Of a stretch of DNA of 23,339 nucleotides, positions 7,476 through 15,326 are shown one piece after another (the first letter of the stretch is position 1; every line of letters starts with the position of its first letter). Source of the DNA: a virus; the IMG/VR virus record IMGVR_UViG_3300027782_003235, positions 1 to 23,339 of that record. The stretch is one strand, 5' to 3'. The position numbers and the translations under genes are program-made. Below the pieces are notes generated by a model that ran no database searches, was not told where the DNA came from, and saw only the letters and a program-made list of their open reading frames with translations.

Positions 7476-8212
7476 TTTCCGTATTTTTGCCAATCGTTAT
7501 GTTTAAATAAACCCTCCCCATGTGCGACACCATATGATTGTTTTGCCCACCATTTACTAATATTACCTTCTAACGCAATACCATCTCCTGCAAATTGTTT
7601 AACTATATCCAAATAAAATTGTTTTTTATACAAACACGGGTTATTTGTCCAATTACCATAACGAGAAGTTGATGTAAAATATTCACCAGATTGTCCAATT
7701 TGTTCTGGAAATGATTCCTTTGGATTACACCAATGTACCGAATCTAATAAATGTGGCGATGTACATTCAATTTCACTATCATAATACTCTAATTCTCTTC
7801 CTTTGTATTGAAATGAAAAATGTGGATTACCAGGTTGATATCTGTGTCTATATCTAACTACATCTATATTTGTATCCAACAATTCTAATCCAGATTTTAA
7901 TCTATCATATGTTGTTTCGGCATTTTCTATTAAATTCCAATCATGCTCTAATACCAATACATTATCTGTTTGAGCATTTTCAGTTAATTTAATAAATGCT
8001 TTACCTATTCCTATATTGTTAGTTAACCCAATACAATCTAATCCAAAATGTTTTGTTATTTGATAATCTTGCTCATTGAATTCTTGAAATAATATAGTAG
8101 TATCATTTACCATATCAAATAATCCATTTTCGTAATATGTAGTCAATGTATCTACTAATACTTGCCCACTATGCCAGGAAAGTATTCCTATACTGATTGG
8201 TAATTTCTCCAT
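7472..8212 (-). CDS. Putative GT-A-type glycosyltransferase
   Basis: The 246-aa protein opens with a GT2-like strand, ISIGILSWHSGQVLVDTL (6-23). It has a family-like NNIGIGKAF turn (65-73) and an acidic motif in VLVLEHDWNLI (86-95), where E-H-D occupies the DxD position. Later aromatic-rich segments and SGEYFTSTSRYGNW look like an acceptor-binding region. A C-terminal GEGLFKHNDW segment probably supplies a metal-binding histidine. It overlaps the upstream GT2 gene by 25 bp and the downstream fusion gene by 4 bp. No alternative start removes the 25-bp overlap, since the next methionine is at residue 34. Donor and acceptor are unknown. Confidence 0.62.
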   Translation of the reverse strand: MEKLPISIGILSWHSGQVLVDTLTTYYENGLFDMVNDTTILFQEFNEQDYQITKHFGLDCIGLTNNIGIGKAFIKLTENAQTDNVLVLEHDWNLIENAETTYDRLKSGLELLDTNIDVVRYRHRYQPGNPHFSFQYKGRELEYYDSEIECTSPHLLDSVHWCNPKESFPEQIGQSGEYFTSTSRYGNWTNNPCLYKKQFYLDIVKQFAGDGIALEGNISKWWAKQSYGVAHGEGLFKHNDWQKYGK

Positions 8213-8862
8213 TCTCCTAATATTTTATGCCACTCAATTAAATCATTATCAGTAACTACTTTTACCCAATCTACTGATGTATCTGCCGATGAACTCATTT
8301 TGGTTTCTACGGGAAATCCTTTTATTTGTAATATTGGTTTAACTGCCATTTGTAAAAAATTATCACCATAATAAATTTTTATACCTTCTGGTACTGGCAC
8401 CCAATTACTTTTATGATAAATTAAACAACATGCCCATCCGCCACCTTTATCGTTATCAAAGTTAATCAATTCCAATTCAGGTTGATTATCTGATTCCATA
8501 TAAAAGTTATCCAAATGCATTCCAATAATACCTAAGTTTTTTAAACTATGTCCTGCCGAATCTGCATAGTTAATAAACTGTGTTAAGTTATCAACATCAA
8601 ATACTAAATCATCCTGTGTGTTTATTATATAATCATATTTTGCAAGTCTAACTCCCATATTCCATGCAGGGTTTACAAAAATGTTTTGATTTGGTTCAAC
8701 ATACACCAATTTCTCATGTCTTTCAAAATCAGGTGTTTTATCTTTTGCATTATTAATTAAAATAACCTCACCAACTTGCTCACATTCATATAAATTTTTT
8801 AATAATTGTGGTAACTTTGTACCATTCCATATCGTTGGTATGATTACTGAGAATTTTTCCAT
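8188..8862 (-). CDS. GT2-like glycosyltransferase
   Basis: The 224-aa protein begins FSVIIPTIWNG and has EVILINNAKDKTP (32-44), the classic first strand and second-strand Asn/Asp region of family 2 glycosyltransferases. NPAWNMGVRLAKYDYIINTQDDLVFD follows the GT2 pattern of N-x-G-x-x-x-A leading to a D-D pair (residues 84-85) as the metal-binding DxD equivalent. The later GGGWACCLIYHKSNW resembles the GT2 acceptor-side segment. It is short for a GT2 protein and ends soon after the catalytic core, without a membrane or processivity domain. Its ATG is 19 bp inside the end of the upstream gene. Specificity cannot be inferred. Confidence 0.72.
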   Translation of the reverse strand: MEKFSVIIPTIWNGTKLPQLLKNLYECEQVGEVILINNAKDKTPDFERHEKLVYVEPNQNIFVNPAWNMGVRLAKYDYIINTQDDLVFDVDNLTQFINYADSAGHSLKNLGIIGMHLDNFYMESDNQPELELINFDNDKGGGWACCLIYHKSNWVPVPEGIKIYYGDNFLQMAVKPILQIKGFPVETKMSSSADTSVDWVKVVTDNDLIEWHKILGEWRNYQSV

Positions 8863-9725
8863 TTTTCTATTAATTTGTCTACTACTTGAACTTGTGTATA
8901 ATTGTGTAATACTTTCATCATTCCATTGTGTGCAATTTGTTCTCTTTCCTCTTCGTTTTCATTGTAGTAGTTCATCTTTTCTATACAATCAAACATCTCA
9001 TCGTAATACACAATATCTTCACCTTCTATAAACATTTCGGATAGACCTGTTTCTTCTGGCAATCTATCAGTTAGAACCATTTTACCACATGCCATTCCTT
9101 CAAAAATTCTACGAGTAATTTCTTTCCATCTACTATTCTGAACTACCATCAATCCACTATTCAAAAATTCGGTATGTTCTTTGGCATCCATTCCGTTTTT
9201 ATTTCCAACACCACCTTCTGCCCATCTTGTAAGATAATCTAAAAATTCAGAATTACCGTATCCTCTACTTGTAACTGCCACATATTGTGGTTCTGTGTTT
9301 AATGGAAATTGAACTGCAGTATCTGCAAAGTGTGGAATCCAAAGAGAATCAATTCCCTTCTTACTATATTCCTCTGCACATTGTTTATCAGGTGTGATTG
9401 TTAAATGAAATCTATCTGCTTTTGGTGAATTTCTTTCAAAGTTTTGTGGGTCATCTCCACTTTCTTGTATCCAAAATGCGTTTGGTAATAACTTTTTATC
9501 TAAATAAGGTGAATCAAATCTACCCCAATCTAAAAACATTACTATATCAGTTTTTGGATTTAATTCTAACCATCTTTGCAATTTTAAATCATGATAACTG
9601 CCAGTTTTATTAGAACCAATTGAAACAATTTCAGTTTGCCAACCTCTCAATTGAAACTCTTTAACAATCGCCATTGGTGTAGACCATTCTTCACCATCAT
9701 AAGCGTATAAAAATGTTATTTTCAT
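8844..9725 (-). CDS. GT-B glycosyltransferase, CgeB/GT4-like
   Basis: This 293-aa protein fits a two-Rossmann-domain GT-B enzyme. The N-terminal domain starts MKITFLYAYDGEEWSTP and has a strand with IVMFLDWGRFD (61-71) and WIQESGDDPQNF (85-96). The latter segment is typical of CgeB-like glycosyltransferases. The C-terminal domain has the donor-binding segment EITRRIFEGMACGKMVLTD (202-220), matching R-x-F-E-x-x-A-C-G, and a following EGEDIVYY motif that family members use for the sugar nucleotide. It is coupled to the upstream GT2 gene by ATGA at 9722-9725 and overlaps the next gene by 19 bp. The sugar transferred is not known. Confidence 0.8.
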   Translation of the reverse strand: MKITFLYAYDGEEWSTPMAIVKEFQLRGWQTEIVSIGSNKTGSYHDLKLQRWLELNPKTDIVMFLDWGRFDSPYLDKKLLPNAFWIQESGDDPQNFERNSPKADRFHLTITPDKQCAEEYSKKGIDSLWIPHFADTAVQFPLNTEPQYVAVTSRGYGNSEFLDYLTRWAEGGVGNKNGMDAKEHTEFLNSGLMVVQNSRWKEITRRIFEGMACGKMVLTDRLPEETGLSEMFIEGEDIVYYDEMFDCIEKMNYYNENEEEREQIAHNGMMKVLHNYTQVQVVDKLIEKWKNSQ

Positions 9726-10345
9726 AAAGTTGAATAGTAACTGTTTTGTTTTTCTTGTCTTTTAATATCTTTTATATGTTTAATACAATATACCTCATCA
9801 CCTGGTAGGTTTGTATAAGATTCAAACCCACCAATTCTCTCATGTACTTTACCACTCCAACCTATAGTTGGTTTGTTTCTGTAAATACGAGTCTGTGCAT
9901 CTGGAAAATTAACCCAACCTTTTTCATTTACATTCCAACCCCATTGTTTAATGTGCTCATCGGTTAAACCATTTACTATGTTTATACGAGGAACTAATAT
10001 TAAATCTTTATCTACATTTGCATCTAAGATTTCTTCTAAATTAACAATCAAATTTTCATCTAAAAATTCATCCGCATCCAATTGAAATATCCACTCACCT
10101 TTGCATTGTGAGTTTAACAGATTCTTCCATTGTGCAAAATCATTATCAAATTCAGATTCAATCAATGTGATTTTATCAGCATTTGCTTGTAATTCCAAAT
10201 ATTCTATTAATTCTGGTTGTGCTTTGGGTGTATCCAATAGAACTACTACTTCTGAAGTTTCTCCTTTGTAGTTTAATAACTGAGTAAGTAATTTAATTGT
10301 TTCATCAAATTCATTACATATTGCAATTGCATAACTTATTTTCAT
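9722..10345 (-). CDS. GT2 glycosyltransferase
   Basis: The 207-aa protein is a compact family 2 glycosyltransferase. ISYAIAICNEFDE (3-15) is the nucleotide-binding start, and SEVVVLLDTPK (31-41) carries the second-strand aspartate. DNDFAQWKN (67-75) resembles the DFAxARN region, and GEWIFQLDADEFLDENL (83-99) holds the metal-binding DxDE. GWSGKVHERI (162-171) has the histidine-glutamate pair seen in the waaE/KdtX-like branch. This branch includes LPS-core beta-glucosyltransferases, so a similar transfer is plausible but unproven. It shares one base with the stop of the upstream gene (TAATG) and overlaps the next gene by ATGA. Confidence 0.82.
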   Translation of the reverse strand: MKISYAIAICNEFDETIKLLTQLLNYKGETSEVVVLLDTPKAQPELIEYLELQANADKITLIESEFDNDFAQWKNLLNSQCKGEWIFQLDADEFLDENLIVNLEEILDANVDKDLILVPRINIVNGLTDEHIKQWGWNVNEKGWVNFPDAQTRIYRNKPTIGWSGKVHERIGGFESYTNLPGDEVYCIKHIKDIKRQEKQNSYYSTL

Positions 10346-10845
10346 TATTCTTCTGTTTTTATAACTTCTTCTTTATTATCTGTTGAATATGGTGGTTGGT
10401 ATGGTTTATAATATGTCATTCTTGCTTGATGTTCATTCCACATATCAGCTGATGGTACATATGTATTATTTGTATAACTTACCGTACTACCAGTAGGATA
10501 TCCATACGCAGTTGATGTTACATATTGAGGTGTTGCGTATGTAATAGAACTTTGACCAGGTGTTGTTGTTATTGTTCCACTACTACCCGATGATACTGTT
10601 AGTGTTGTACCACTTTCACTAGTTATCTTATATGGGTTGTATGGGTCATATGGTTGGATAAATGGTAATGTTTGTATTGGTGTAGTATTTGGAACTCCAA
10701 ACGGAATAGAGTATGTTGGTTCATCCTTAACCTCTGCCAATTTTTCTTTTACAATATCCCATAGGATTGGAGAAACGCCATTTTTATATTCGTGTACTCC
10801 TTCTGTGAATCCTTTTAACCAAAGGATAAATTCTTTTGATGTCAT
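10345..10845 (-). CDS. Phage hypothetical protein with Ser/Thr/Tyr-rich tail
   Basis: The 166-aa protein has two parts. Residues 1-40 (FILWLKGFTEG, then P-x-L-W-D-I-V-K-E-K-L-x-E-V) look like a short helical module that recurs in many phage proteins: an EF-x-x-WLKGF helix followed by a W-x-x-I-x-x-x-L helix. I know no function for it. Residues 50-150 are low-complexity, rich in Ser, Thr, Tyr, Pro and Gly with no cysteine, and probably disordered or extended. The C-terminus is charged (NKEEVIKTEE). It is embedded between glycosyltransferase genes, 2 bp after its upstream neighbour and TAATG-coupled to the GT2 gene. A hydroxyl-rich tail beside many glycosyltransferases could be an acceptor, but that is speculation. 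Confidence 0.65.
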   Translation of the reverse strand: MTSKEFILWLKGFTEGVHEYKNGVSPILWDIVKEKLAEVKDEPTYSIPFGVPNTTPIQTLPFIQPYDPYNPYKITSESGTTLTVSSGSSGTITTTPGQSSITYATPQYVTSTAYGYPTGSTVSYTNNTYVPSADMWNEHQARMTYYKPYQPPYSTDNKEEVIKTEE

Positions 10846-10847
10846 AA

Positions 10848-11321
10848 CTATTGTTCTTTTAGTAACGATTTATTTGTTGGTTCTGCTTTTGGTAATTTGT
10901 TTTTGGGAACTAACTTAGTGTTATCCATATTGATATGAGTAATACTACCTAATCCACTCAATTTATAGGTTCTATATGAATCATTTGATATTATAGGTAC
11001 TGAACTTACTACTTTTTCATAAAAGTTTTTAGCACCACCTTTTATTTTCAATTCAGTATCTTCATTTACAAATTTACCAAAAAACTTTTTTATTAATTGT
11101 GGATTTACATTTGATACTTTAATTGCATGAACTATATCTTTTGCTTTTGATACAAATAAAGTATAAATTATTGGTGCAGATGCTGCCGAGTAATTGCCTT
11201 TATGTCCATCTACATATTCGTATTCTTTGATTATATAGAAATTACCCCTAACCATTTGACTAGGGATAATTTTATTAGATTCATCAATAAATCTTCTATA
11301 TAGTGGATTGAAATTACTCAT
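10848..11321 (-). CDS. Hypothetical 157-aa protein
   Basis: I do not recognise a named family. The 157-aa protein starts with a short amphipathic helix (NPLYRRFIDESNKI). A beta-rich segment GNFYIIKEYEYVDG (26-39) follows, then APIIYTLFVSKAKDIVHAIKVSNV (49-72) and a helix with IKKFFGKF (77-84). The C-terminus is lysine-rich and likely flexible. No signal peptide, membrane span or catalytic motif is evident. It overlaps the upstream glycosyltransferase by 8 bp and is followed after 2 bp by the Ser/Thr-rich protein, so the two unknown genes form a pair inside the glycosyltransferase run. The reading frame and packing support it as real. Confidence 0.6.
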   Translation of the reverse strand: MSNFNPLYRRFIDESNKIIPSQMVRGNFYIIKEYEYVDGHKGNYSAASAPIIYTLFVSKAKDIVHAIKVSNVNPQLIKKFFGKFVNEDTELKIKGGAKNFYEKVVSSVPIISNDSYRTYKLSGLGSITHINMDNTKLVPKNKLPKAEPTNKSLLKEQ

Positions 11322-12585
11322 CTTTTTTTAACATCTTCAATTTAGGTAATTGCAATTGTTGAAACTTAGGTTGTACTTTAGTATAAATACCATATTGATT
11401 CAAAATTACATCAAATAATTTGGTCATTTTTTCTAAACTAAAGTTTTGTTTATTTTGTTTACCCAATTGAAATGCTTCAGTTTTGTATTTATCATAATTC
11501 TTATAAACATCTTTAATTTTACTCAATGCGTTTGAAATATTTACATTAAACCATCTTGCTTCTTTCAATAAAAATTGGTCTGCCGCCGATTCATGTACTT
11601 CTTTCAATTCACCATCTAACAATACTGCACCACTTTTTAAGAAATCCAAATGACCACTCCATCCACTTACAATAATTGGCTTTCCTGTCAAACTGAATTC
11701 TAACAAAGGTCTTCCGAATCCTTCACCTTTTGTAAAGTTTAACATTGCTTTTACTTTTGGATGTTCATATAATCCGTTCATTTCAGCTTCAGTTAAATCA
11801 CCATGTAATAAATAAACTGGAACTTGTCCGTAATCTTTACCTAATACATCTCTAATCTTTTTAACAGTTGTTTCTCTATCCAATATACTAAATCCTGCTG
11901 AACTTGTTTTAAGAATCAATGCTGGCTTTTTCTTTTCATTTTTGAATGCCATTGCGAATGTTTTAATCATCATTCCAACATTCTTTCTATCTTCTCCCAA
12001 ATCACCTCTCAACCAATGCCCTACAAATAAGAATGCGAAATCTTCTTTGATTTCATCTAATTCTGAAACATATTGAAAATCATTAGTACCAAAGTTTTCA
12101 TTAAATCCTTCAAAAAGAACTTCAACTGGTTTTTCAATTTTATGTTGTTTGATTATTTGTTTAGTTTGGTTATCGGCTTCATTATAAACCGAATCTACTA
12201 AACTCTTTTTAGAATGCTCCGATGGAACTATAATCAAATCCATTCTATTACATCCATGTACCCAATCAATTGGTGAATGCGTTGTTTCAATTGCTGCAGT
12301 AATTCCAATGTTGTAAAATCCAACGGGTTGAAATTCATTTGGAACTGTAACCTGAATATAAATATCAGGTTTTTCTTGCACGTTTGGAACTATATTATCA
12401 ACTACCCATTTATGAAATTCATTATCATAATTAAGAGCATCCATTGGGGTCTGTCCCCAACGAGTGCTGATAATTTTAATATCAAATTTATCTAATTTAT
12501 ATAGAGAATGTAATAAATCTCTTGCGTGGTCACCATAACCACTTCTTGTTGCTACTGGTGCTTGAAATACTAATGTTGGTTTCAT
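11314..12585 (-). CDS. GT4-type glycosyltransferase (GT-B fold)
   Basis: The 423-aa protein is a GT-B enzyme of the GT4 type. The N-terminal domain opens with LVFQAPVATRSGYGDHARDL (5-24), where the SGYG loop is the usual acceptor-side glycine loop. IIVPSEHSKKSL (118-129) is the family's interdomain V-P-S-x-x-x-K segment. The C-terminal domain has FLFVGHWLRG (185-194), a donor-phosphate region ALILKTSS (222-229), and the signature FTKGEGFGRPLLEFSLTGKP (284-303), in which E288 and E296 are the E-x7-E pair. It follows the 460-aa GT4 gene with a one-base gap and overlaps the next gene by 8 bp. It is cytosolic by appearance; substrate unknown. Confidence 0.88.
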   Translation of the reverse strand: MKPTLVFQAPVATRSGYGDHARDLLHSLYKLDKFDIKIISTRWGQTPMDALNYDNEFHKWVVDNIVPNVQEKPDIYIQVTVPNEFQPVGFYNIGITAAIETTHSPIDWVHGCNRMDLIIVPSEHSKKSLVDSVYNEADNQTKQIIKQHKIEKPVEVLFEGFNENFGTNDFQYVSELDEIKEDFAFLFVGHWLRGDLGEDRKNVGMMIKTFAMAFKNEKKKPALILKTSSAGFSILDRETTVKKIRDVLGKDYGQVPVYLLHGDLTEAEMNGLYEHPKVKAMLNFTKGEGFGRPLLEFSLTGKPIIVSGWSGHLDFLKSGAVLLDGELKEVHESAADQFLLKEARWFNVNISNALSKIKDVYKNYDKYKTEAFQLGKQNKQNFSLEKMTKLFDVILNQYGIYTKVQPKFQQLQLPKLKMLKKDE

Positions 12586-12586
12586 A

Positions 12587-13969
12587 TTATAATTCTATAA
12601 CTTTAAATTTTTTCTTTGGTGTCCAATTTTCAAATGCCCCATCCATACCTTCTACTAATGCATTACACATTGCTTCTCTACTTAACAACCCATCACCCAA
12701 CATCCACTTTCTACCTTTTTCTGCTGCTGCTTTTCTTTCCTCTCTACCCATTTTATAAAAATCCATAATTAGAGGAGCAATATCTTCAAAATCAACTCTA
12801 TCATCAAAGATATATGGAGTAGGAACTGAACCTGTTGTTGAACGAACTGGCCAAATTGGTTTAACCCAATCTCCCCAAACTACGGTATTCTTTTTGTATC
12901 TATCATGTAAAGAACCAATTTCTACATAATCTTCAGCAGTTAATAACTTACCCGTACCTTTATCTCTGAATCCACATTGGTCTTGTAAACCACCGGTTAC
13001 GTTAACTATGATTGGTGTTCCCGCCATTACTGATTCTGCTGTTGCCAACCCAAATCCTTCATTGGATGCTACATTTATTGTTACATCTCCTAAATTGTAA
13101 AGATAATTTAATTCAATCTCTGTATAACGATTTGGTGCAAATATAACATTTGTTTCCGGTGTACAACATTCATCTATTGTTCTTGGTAAATCTGTACCAT
13201 TTTCATCTACAGGTTGTGTGTGCATTAATAAACATACTTTATCTCTATGTTCTGGTGCCAATGCTTTTACAAACTCATTAAATGCAAGAATTACATCAAC
13301 TGGTTGTTTTCTACGAATGTTTCTGTTATTCCAATAAAGAACAAAATCATATTCTTTTTCACCAAAGATTTCTTTTTTAAATTCAGCGGGTACTTCAACC
13401 GATTTATATAAGTCAGAATTGATACCATGTGGTACATAACTTACTTGCCAATCAGCAGGTTTAGTCCAATGTTTTTCTCTATCCCAACTCCAAACTCTTT
13501 TAGTAATACCATACGTTTGTTTTGAAATACATCCAATCCAATCACAACTTTCGTAATAATCTCTGTTGTATTTTGGGTCTGGTAAGTCATCCCAAATGTG
13601 ATAGAAGAAAAGGGGTACTGATTGACGAATTTCGTGCTCAATCTCATATAACCAAATCCAATATCTTGGGTCTGTAAAGTGTAAGATTGCATCGGGTTTC
13701 TCCATCATTAACAATTGACGAATAACATCTGGATTACCATACCCATCAAACGGAATAATTTTTACATTTGCATCCGCTACACCAGTTTGTTTACGAATAT
13801 CATCATTTAAATCTAAAATTTTACCTGCTTCTGGATGTTTGATTGCTGCTCCTAATTGTACCCAATCGTACTTATCAACCGTTCCCATAACTAACTGTTT
13901 GGAAACATTGGCTATTCCACTAGCCATTCGGAGGTCATCCGATAATAATAGTATTTTCTTTTTTGCCAT
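12587..13969 (-). CDS. GT4-type glycosyltransferase (GT-B fold), first gene of the sugar block
   Basis: The 460-aa protein is a GT-B glycosyltransferase. It starts KKILLLSDDLRMASGIANVS, with the SGIAN loop at 17-21. It continues with a Rossmann strand at KPDAILHFTDPRYWIW, a YVPHGIN interdomain segment (178-184) and WNNRNIRRKQPVD (213-225), the phosphate-binding arginine/lysine region. The signature NEGFGLATAESVMAGTPI (303-320) contains E304 and E312 of the GT4 E-x7-E motif. It is the first gene of the carbohydrate block and is separated from the nuclease gene by a 32-bp gap with a T4-like late-promoter box only six bases from its ATG. The leader has no Shine-Dalgarno sequence. Its substrate is unknown. 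Confidence 0.87.
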   Translation of the reverse strand: MAKKKILLLSDDLRMASGIANVSKQLVMGTVDKYDWVQLGAAIKHPEAGKILDLNDDIRKQTGVADANVKIIPFDGYGNPDVIRQLLMMEKPDAILHFTDPRYWIWLYEIEHEIRQSVPLFFYHIWDDLPDPKYNRDYYESCDWIGCISKQTYGITKRVWSWDREKHWTKPADWQVSYVPHGINSDLYKSVEVPAEFKKEIFGEKEYDFVLYWNNRNIRRKQPVDVILAFNEFVKALAPEHRDKVCLLMHTQPVDENGTDLPRTIDECCTPETNVIFAPNRYTEIELNYLYNLGDVTINVASNEGFGLATAESVMAGTPIIVNVTGGLQDQCGFRDKGTGKLLTAEDYVEIGSLHDRYKKNTVVWGDWVKPIWPVRSTTGSVPTPYIFDDRVDFEDIAPLIMDFYKMGREERKAAAEKGRKWMLGDGLLSREAMCNALVEGMDGAFENWTPKKKFKVIEL

Positions 13970-13975
13970 AACTTT

Positions 13976-13983
13976 TATTTATA
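13976..13983 (-). promoter_or_regulatory. Possible T4-type late promoter box TATAAATA
   Basis: The minus strand of the 32-bp gap between the nuclease gene and the first glycosyltransferase carries TATAAATA, identical to the consensus -10 element of T4 late promoters. It ends six bases before the ATG at 13969. A T4-like start site would fall at or very near the start codon, which implies a leaderless or nearly leaderless transcript. On reading through the minus strand I found no second copy. The gap is AT-rich and an all-A/T octamer can arise by chance, so this is a candidate only. Confidence 0.35.
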
Positions 13984-14001
13984 ATTATATGTATTGGAAA
14001 T

Positions 14002-14874
14002 TTAGATTTTTCCATCACATATTCCCCTTTGGGAGAACTCACACCATTTACAATTCTTTTTATTTTTACCAGGGTTCTTTACAAATTCTACCTGTTTGTA
14101 ATCACCATTCTCATCAAATACACTATCTACAAATTCCTTAAATGAATTCCATGCTTTAGTAACAGATGGTTTACCATTTGCAGGTATGTGCTTTGAAATA
14201 CGAGGTATTGTATAATCGGTTGATTCCGATACTTTTCGTTTTAGTATGATGAATTCAACATCAATCATATCTTGAGATATATTTAATAATTCTGCATAAA
14301 ACTTTTTATAAAGAAGTATTTGTGCATTTTTAATCTCATCTGCTTTTTGGTATTTGTTCCAACCCATTGTAGATGTTTTAAAATCTATAATACGATAGCG
14401 ACCTGAAACTTTGTTTCTAACCACCATATCTAAAAATCCTAAAAAACTTACATTTTCTGCAATTTTAGTATTAATAGGTTGTTCAATTGCTACCAACTCA
14501 TCATTTGTTAATGAAAAGAAACTGTTGAAGTTTTTAGGTTTTTGAAAATAATCTAATATAAGATTTCCATCTTCTAAAAACTCAACTAATTCTTCTTTTG
14601 TACAAATAGGATTAGTACCATCTAATGATTCTTTTAAATATAACTCACGCATCTTCTCTTTCAAAAATGCCTTTGTATCCATTAGTTTATCTGCTTGTGA
14701 TTTTGAAATACGCAAACACTTATCCAAATAAGTTTGGAGTGTTTCGTGCATTGCAGTTCCAAATACTAAATGGATATTTGATGTAGAGATAGATAATCCA
14801 TCAATATAATTTAACTTATACTGGTATGGACATCCGCTCCACATTGAGTATTGACTAAAAGAAACTCTTCCCAT
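14002..14874 (-). CDS. Cas4/AddB-like Fe-S PD-(D/E)XK nuclease
   Basis: The 290-aa protein is a RecB-family nuclease with an iron-sulfur cluster. The N-terminal FSQYSMWSGCPYQYKLNY (6-23) supplies C15. H43 in FGTAMHETL is the helical-domain histidine, and E131 precedes the core. GFLDMVV (146-152) supplies D149, and RIIDFKTS (161-168) supplies D164-x-K166 of the PD-(D/E)XK motif. NAQILLY (183-189) is the RecB-motif Q-x-x-x-Y. The C-terminal C275-X2-C278-X7-C286 completes a four-cysteine cluster with C15. Cas4 and AddB proteins use this architecture to degrade or resect DNA ends. It is TAATG-coupled to the clamp-loader small subunit, suggesting a job in phage replication, recombination or host DNA breakdown. 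No helicase domain is fused. Confidence 0.85.
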   Translation of the reverse strand: MGRVSFSQYSMWSGCPYQYKLNYIDGLSISTSNIHLVFGTAMHETLQTYLDKCLRISKSQADKLMDTKAFLKEKMRELYLKESLDGTNPICTKEELVEFLEDGNLILDYFQKPKNFNSFFSLTNDELVAIEQPINTKIAENVSFLGFLDMVVRNKVSGRYRIIDFKTSTMGWNKYQKADEIKNAQILLYKKFYAELLNISQDMIDVEFIILKRKVSESTDYTIPRISKHIPANGKPSVTKAWNSFKEFVDSVFDENGDYKQVEFVKNPGKNKKNCKWCEFSQRGICDGKI

Positions 14875-15326
14875 TATATTTTAAGTTTAAGTTTGGTAAT
14901 CTGTTTTGAGTCAATACCATATTTTTGACAAATAAATTTAATGTTTTCTCTACCTTCTCTCGAAGAATATAGAATTTCTATGTAATCAATAGCTTGGTGC
15001 TCAGAACAAATATACTCAGTTTTTATGAGATTTACAAGCCATTCCTCATATTTTTCTCCCGCTTTTCCTTTAATATATTTTAAGTAATACTTACCTTTGG
15101 GTATGATATTAATATACAACTTATACATTTCCTCTGGTGATAACGTTTGAGTTAAAGGTAGTATAGTTGCAATGAGTTCTACCCATTCCGGTTTCATAGA
15201 AAGGAATCTATTAATCATAAAATTACTCCAACTCTTAATATCTTCCTCTGATAATTTATCAAAGTAGTTTGGGTCTTGCTCCGATGTAATTGCAGCAATG
15301 TGGTCAAATAACTTTTTTCCTGCCAT
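14874..15326 (-). CDS. 62: Clamp-loader small subunit, T4 gp62-like
   Basis: The 150-aa protein resembles the T4-type clamp-loader accessory subunit. It begins KLFDHIAAITSEQDPNYFDKLSEED, followed by WSNFMINRFLSM (33-44), a pattern typical of gp62 homologues of T4-like phages. It carries no ATPase motif, as expected, because gp62 bridges the gp44 AAA+ ring. T4 gp62 is 187 aa, so this is a shorter form. It sits one small gene downstream of the gp44-like subunit and shares TAATG junctions with both neighbours, which would help keep subunit stoichiometry. The C-terminus is basic (ITKLKLKI). Confidence 0.82.
   Translation of the reverse strand: MAGKKLFDHIAAITSEQDPNYFDKLSEEDIKSWSNFMINRFLSMKPEWVELIATILPLTQTLSPEEMYKLYINIIPKGKYYLKYIKGKAGEKYEEWLVNLIKTEYICSEHQAIDYIEILYSSREGRENIKFICQKYGIDSKQITKLKLKI

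Noticed and set aside
7476-7493. A start at 7493 for the HAD-nucleotidyltransferase fusion.
   Set aside because: HAD proteins begin directly with the strand before DLDG, and the ATG at 7475 gives the ATGA junction typical of this operon. The longer form cannot be fully excluded.
11314-11335. A7 run at the end of the 423-aa glycosyltransferase gene as a frameshift site joining it to the 157-aa protein.
   Set aside because: The downstream gene has its own ATG in the 8-bp overlap and there is no sign of a stimulatory hairpin; separate translation explains the arrangement.
13441-13692. An 83-codon minus-strand open frame within the 460-aa glycosyltransferase gene.
   Set aside because: It is in another frame of a well-supported gene and has no recognisable motif or independent start signal. 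Plus-strand open frames across the window were rejected on the same grounds.
1-13969. The sugar block as part of a bacterial capsule locus and not of a phage.
   Set aside because: It is continuous on the same strand with gp43-, gp45-, gp44- and gp62-like genes, with the same coupling style and AT-rich composition, and includes phage-type hypothetical genes.
15007-15037. TATATTTG with TTG 20 bases upstream inside the small clamp-loader gene, read as an internal promoter.
   Set aside because: The box is part of ordinary codons (Tyr-Ile-Cys) and similar boxes occur in other genes, for example near 13135-13163, so chance is likely.
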